A stretch of DNA of 64,000 nucleotides. It comes from Planctomycetota bacterium (GTDB lineage Bacteria; Planctomycetota; Phycisphaerae; Phycisphaerales; UBA1924). The stretch spans positions 1-64,000 of the forward strand of contig JAFLCN010000012.1 of NCBI GenBank assembly GCA_017303555.1, given 5' to 3'. The stretch's first letter is position 1; each line of letters opens with the position of its first letter. A program made the translations under genes and the position numbers. A model generated the notes under the pieces. It ran no database searches. It had not been told where the DNA came from and saw nothing but the letters and a program-made list of their open reading frames with translations. Shown here in pieces: positions 62,894 to 64,000 of the stretch.

Positions 62894-64000
62894 ATGCACG
62901 CAAACATTTCCGCCAATATTCTCGATGCCGTCGGCAGCACTCCCCTCGTCCGCCTGAACAAGGTCGTCGGGCCGGATGCGGCGACGGTGCTCGTCAAGTG
63001 CGAGTACATGAACCCGACGGGTTCAATCAAGGACCGGATGGCGGTGCACATTCTCAACGAGAGCGAGAAGCAGGGCTTGATCAAGCCCGGCGCAACGATC
63101 GTCGAGAACACGAGCGGTAATACCGGACAAGGCGTGGCGATGTGGGCCGCGGTTCGGGGGTATCGGTGCGTCTTCACGATGCCGGACAAGATGAGCCTTG
63201 AAAAGGTGAACATGCTCAAGGCGTTCGGGGCCGAGGTGGTGATTACGCCGACCGATGTGCCGGGCGATTCGCCGGAGCATTACGTCGAGACGGCCAAACG
63301 CATCGCCCGCGAGACGCCGGGCGCGTTCTATGTGAACCAGTATCACAACCCGCTGAATATCGATGCCCACATGCTCTCGACGGGCCCGGAGATCTGGAAG
63401 CAGACCGGGGGCAAGATCGACGCCGTCGTTGCCGGCGCCGGAACCGGCGGCACGATTTCGGGCATCGGTCGCTACTTCAAGCGAAACCACCCGCACGTTC
63501 GCGTGGTCGGCGTCGATCCGATCGGCAGCGTGCACTATCACTATTTCTACACGAAGACGATGCCAACGCCGCATGTGTACAAGGTCGAGGGTATTGGTGA
63601 AGACATTCTTTGCGACGCGATGGACTACTCGGTGGTGGATGAGTTCCACCAGACCAACGACAAAGAAGCGTTCACGATGGCGCGGCGCCTCGTGCGCGAA
63701 GAGGGCCTCTTCTGCGGCGGATCTTCCGGCTGCAATGTCCACATCGCGATCAAGGTCGCGAAGCTGCTCGGGCCGGGCAAGACGGTTGTGACGCTGCTGC
63801 CGGATTCCGCGACGCGGTACACGACCAAGTTCCTGAACGATGCGTGGATGAAGGATTACGGTTTCCTGGGCAGCGACCGCGACCTTGGAGTCGTCGAAGA
63901 CATTCTCAAAGGACGGCAGGGGCAGGTCATCACGGCGAAGGAAACCGATTCGGTCGAGTCGGTGATCGCGCTGCTCAAGAAGCACGGCGTTTCGCAGGTG
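62894..64000 (+). CDS. cbs: Cystathionine beta-synthase (truncated by the window end)
   Basis: A PLP-dependent enzyme of which 369 residues are visible, running off the window. The start ATG is at 62894, with AAGG about 13 bases upstream. The PLP Lys46 is in PTGSIKDRMA; the substrate loop is TSGNTGQG, the phosphate-binding glycine loop is GAGTGGTISGIG, and GGSSGC is the C-terminal PLP contact. After about residue 335 a CBS domain begins (GQVITAKETDSVESVIALL). This domain, absent from simple cysteine synthases, favours cystathionine beta-synthase, although some O-acetylserine sulfhydrylases also have it. Confidence 0.9.
   Translation, partial: MHANISANILDAVGSTPLVRLNKVVGPDAATVLVKCEYMNPTGSIKDRMAVHILNESEKQGLIKPGATIVENTSGNTGQGVAMWAAVRGYRCVFTMPDKMSLEKVNMLKAFGAEVVITPTDVPGDSPEHYVETAKRIARETPGAFYVNQYHNPLNIDAHMLSTGPEIWKQTGGKIDAVVAGAGTGGTISGIGRYFKRNHPHVRVVGVDPIGSVHYHYFYTKTMPTPHVYKVEGIGEDILCDAMDYSVVDEFHQTNDKEAFTMARRLVREEGLFCGGSSGCNVHIAIKVAKLLGPGKTVVTLLPDSATRYTTKFLNDAWMKDYGFLGSDRDLGVVEDILKGRQGQVITAKETDSVESVIALLKKHGVSQV

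Overview
The window is high-GC bacterial chromosome, most likely from the Planctomycetota, class Phycisphaerae. This rests on three secreted proteins that end in the same paired, cysteine-bracketed dockerin-like repeat (CPADLNGD...DDADF...AYD.L.CP then stop), a PEP-CTERM-like exported protein, planctomycete-type small proteins (a coiled-coil protein with KYLVFDLEATRREN, and a DUF3553 protein), and intergenic repeats of a kind often seen in planctomycete genomes (CCGAAAT heptamers and CACAGAG elements). No taxonomic marker such as rRNA is present, so the assignment is inference.

Layout. 1-127: end of an IS3-type element. 352-4879: a zinc-ribbon-like hypothetical gene, an exported PEP-CTERM-like protein, a HAF-type surface protein with dockerin tail, and a hypothetical gene. 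5295-10271: a 1258-residue FG-GAP repeat protein and a second small dockerin-tailed protein. 10316-12488: SAM methyltransferase, alpha/beta hydrolase, small membrane protein. 12502-17197: dTDP-rhamnose genes (rmlA, rmlC, rmlD, rmlB on the minus strand) and a glycosyltransferase-like gene. 17311-21683: an M28 peptidase lipoprotein and pyruvate dehydrogenase E1-beta and E2 with a 91-residue protein between them. 21687-24083: a histidine kinase and a receiver-XRE regulator. 24126-30160: rsmB-like methyltransferase, PTS EIIA, polyprenyl synthase, dxs and nadK. 30279-31942: DUF3185 protein and an ATP-grasp ligase.

32207-41345 is a seven-gene MoxR-DUF58-Bat operon in which the last six genes are joined by five successive 4-base overlaps; one gene is a BatB-BatC fusion that still contains what looks like the signal peptide of BatC. 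41700-45368 holds an orphan OmpR-type regulator, two tRNA-Ser genes (GCT and CGA), a coiled-coil protein, a DUF3553 protein, rpoZ and a coaC-like flavoprotein. 45875-51775 looks like an accessory catabolic segment: an AspT/YidE-type transporter, a benzoylformate-decarboxylase-like enzyme, a CocE-fold protein that lacks two of three catalytic residues, and a cupin pseudogene with a stop and a frameshift.

51839-54995 carries a GNAT acetyltransferase, a Doc-type toxin with a C-terminal extension next to its antitoxin, and guaA. 55079-59285 holds a lipoprotein, an RsbW-like kinase, a STAS protein and an MlaE-type permease, then ribH-nusB-ftsY. 59475-62714 is a second AAA-ATPase plus VWA-protein pair, and a cystathionine beta-synthase gene runs off the right edge. 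Housekeeping genes are intact. The most unusual parts are the BatB-BatC fusion, the catalytically altered CocE-like protein, the extended Doc toxin, the shared dockerin tails and the dispersed repeats, one of which supplies the end of the histidine kinase gene.
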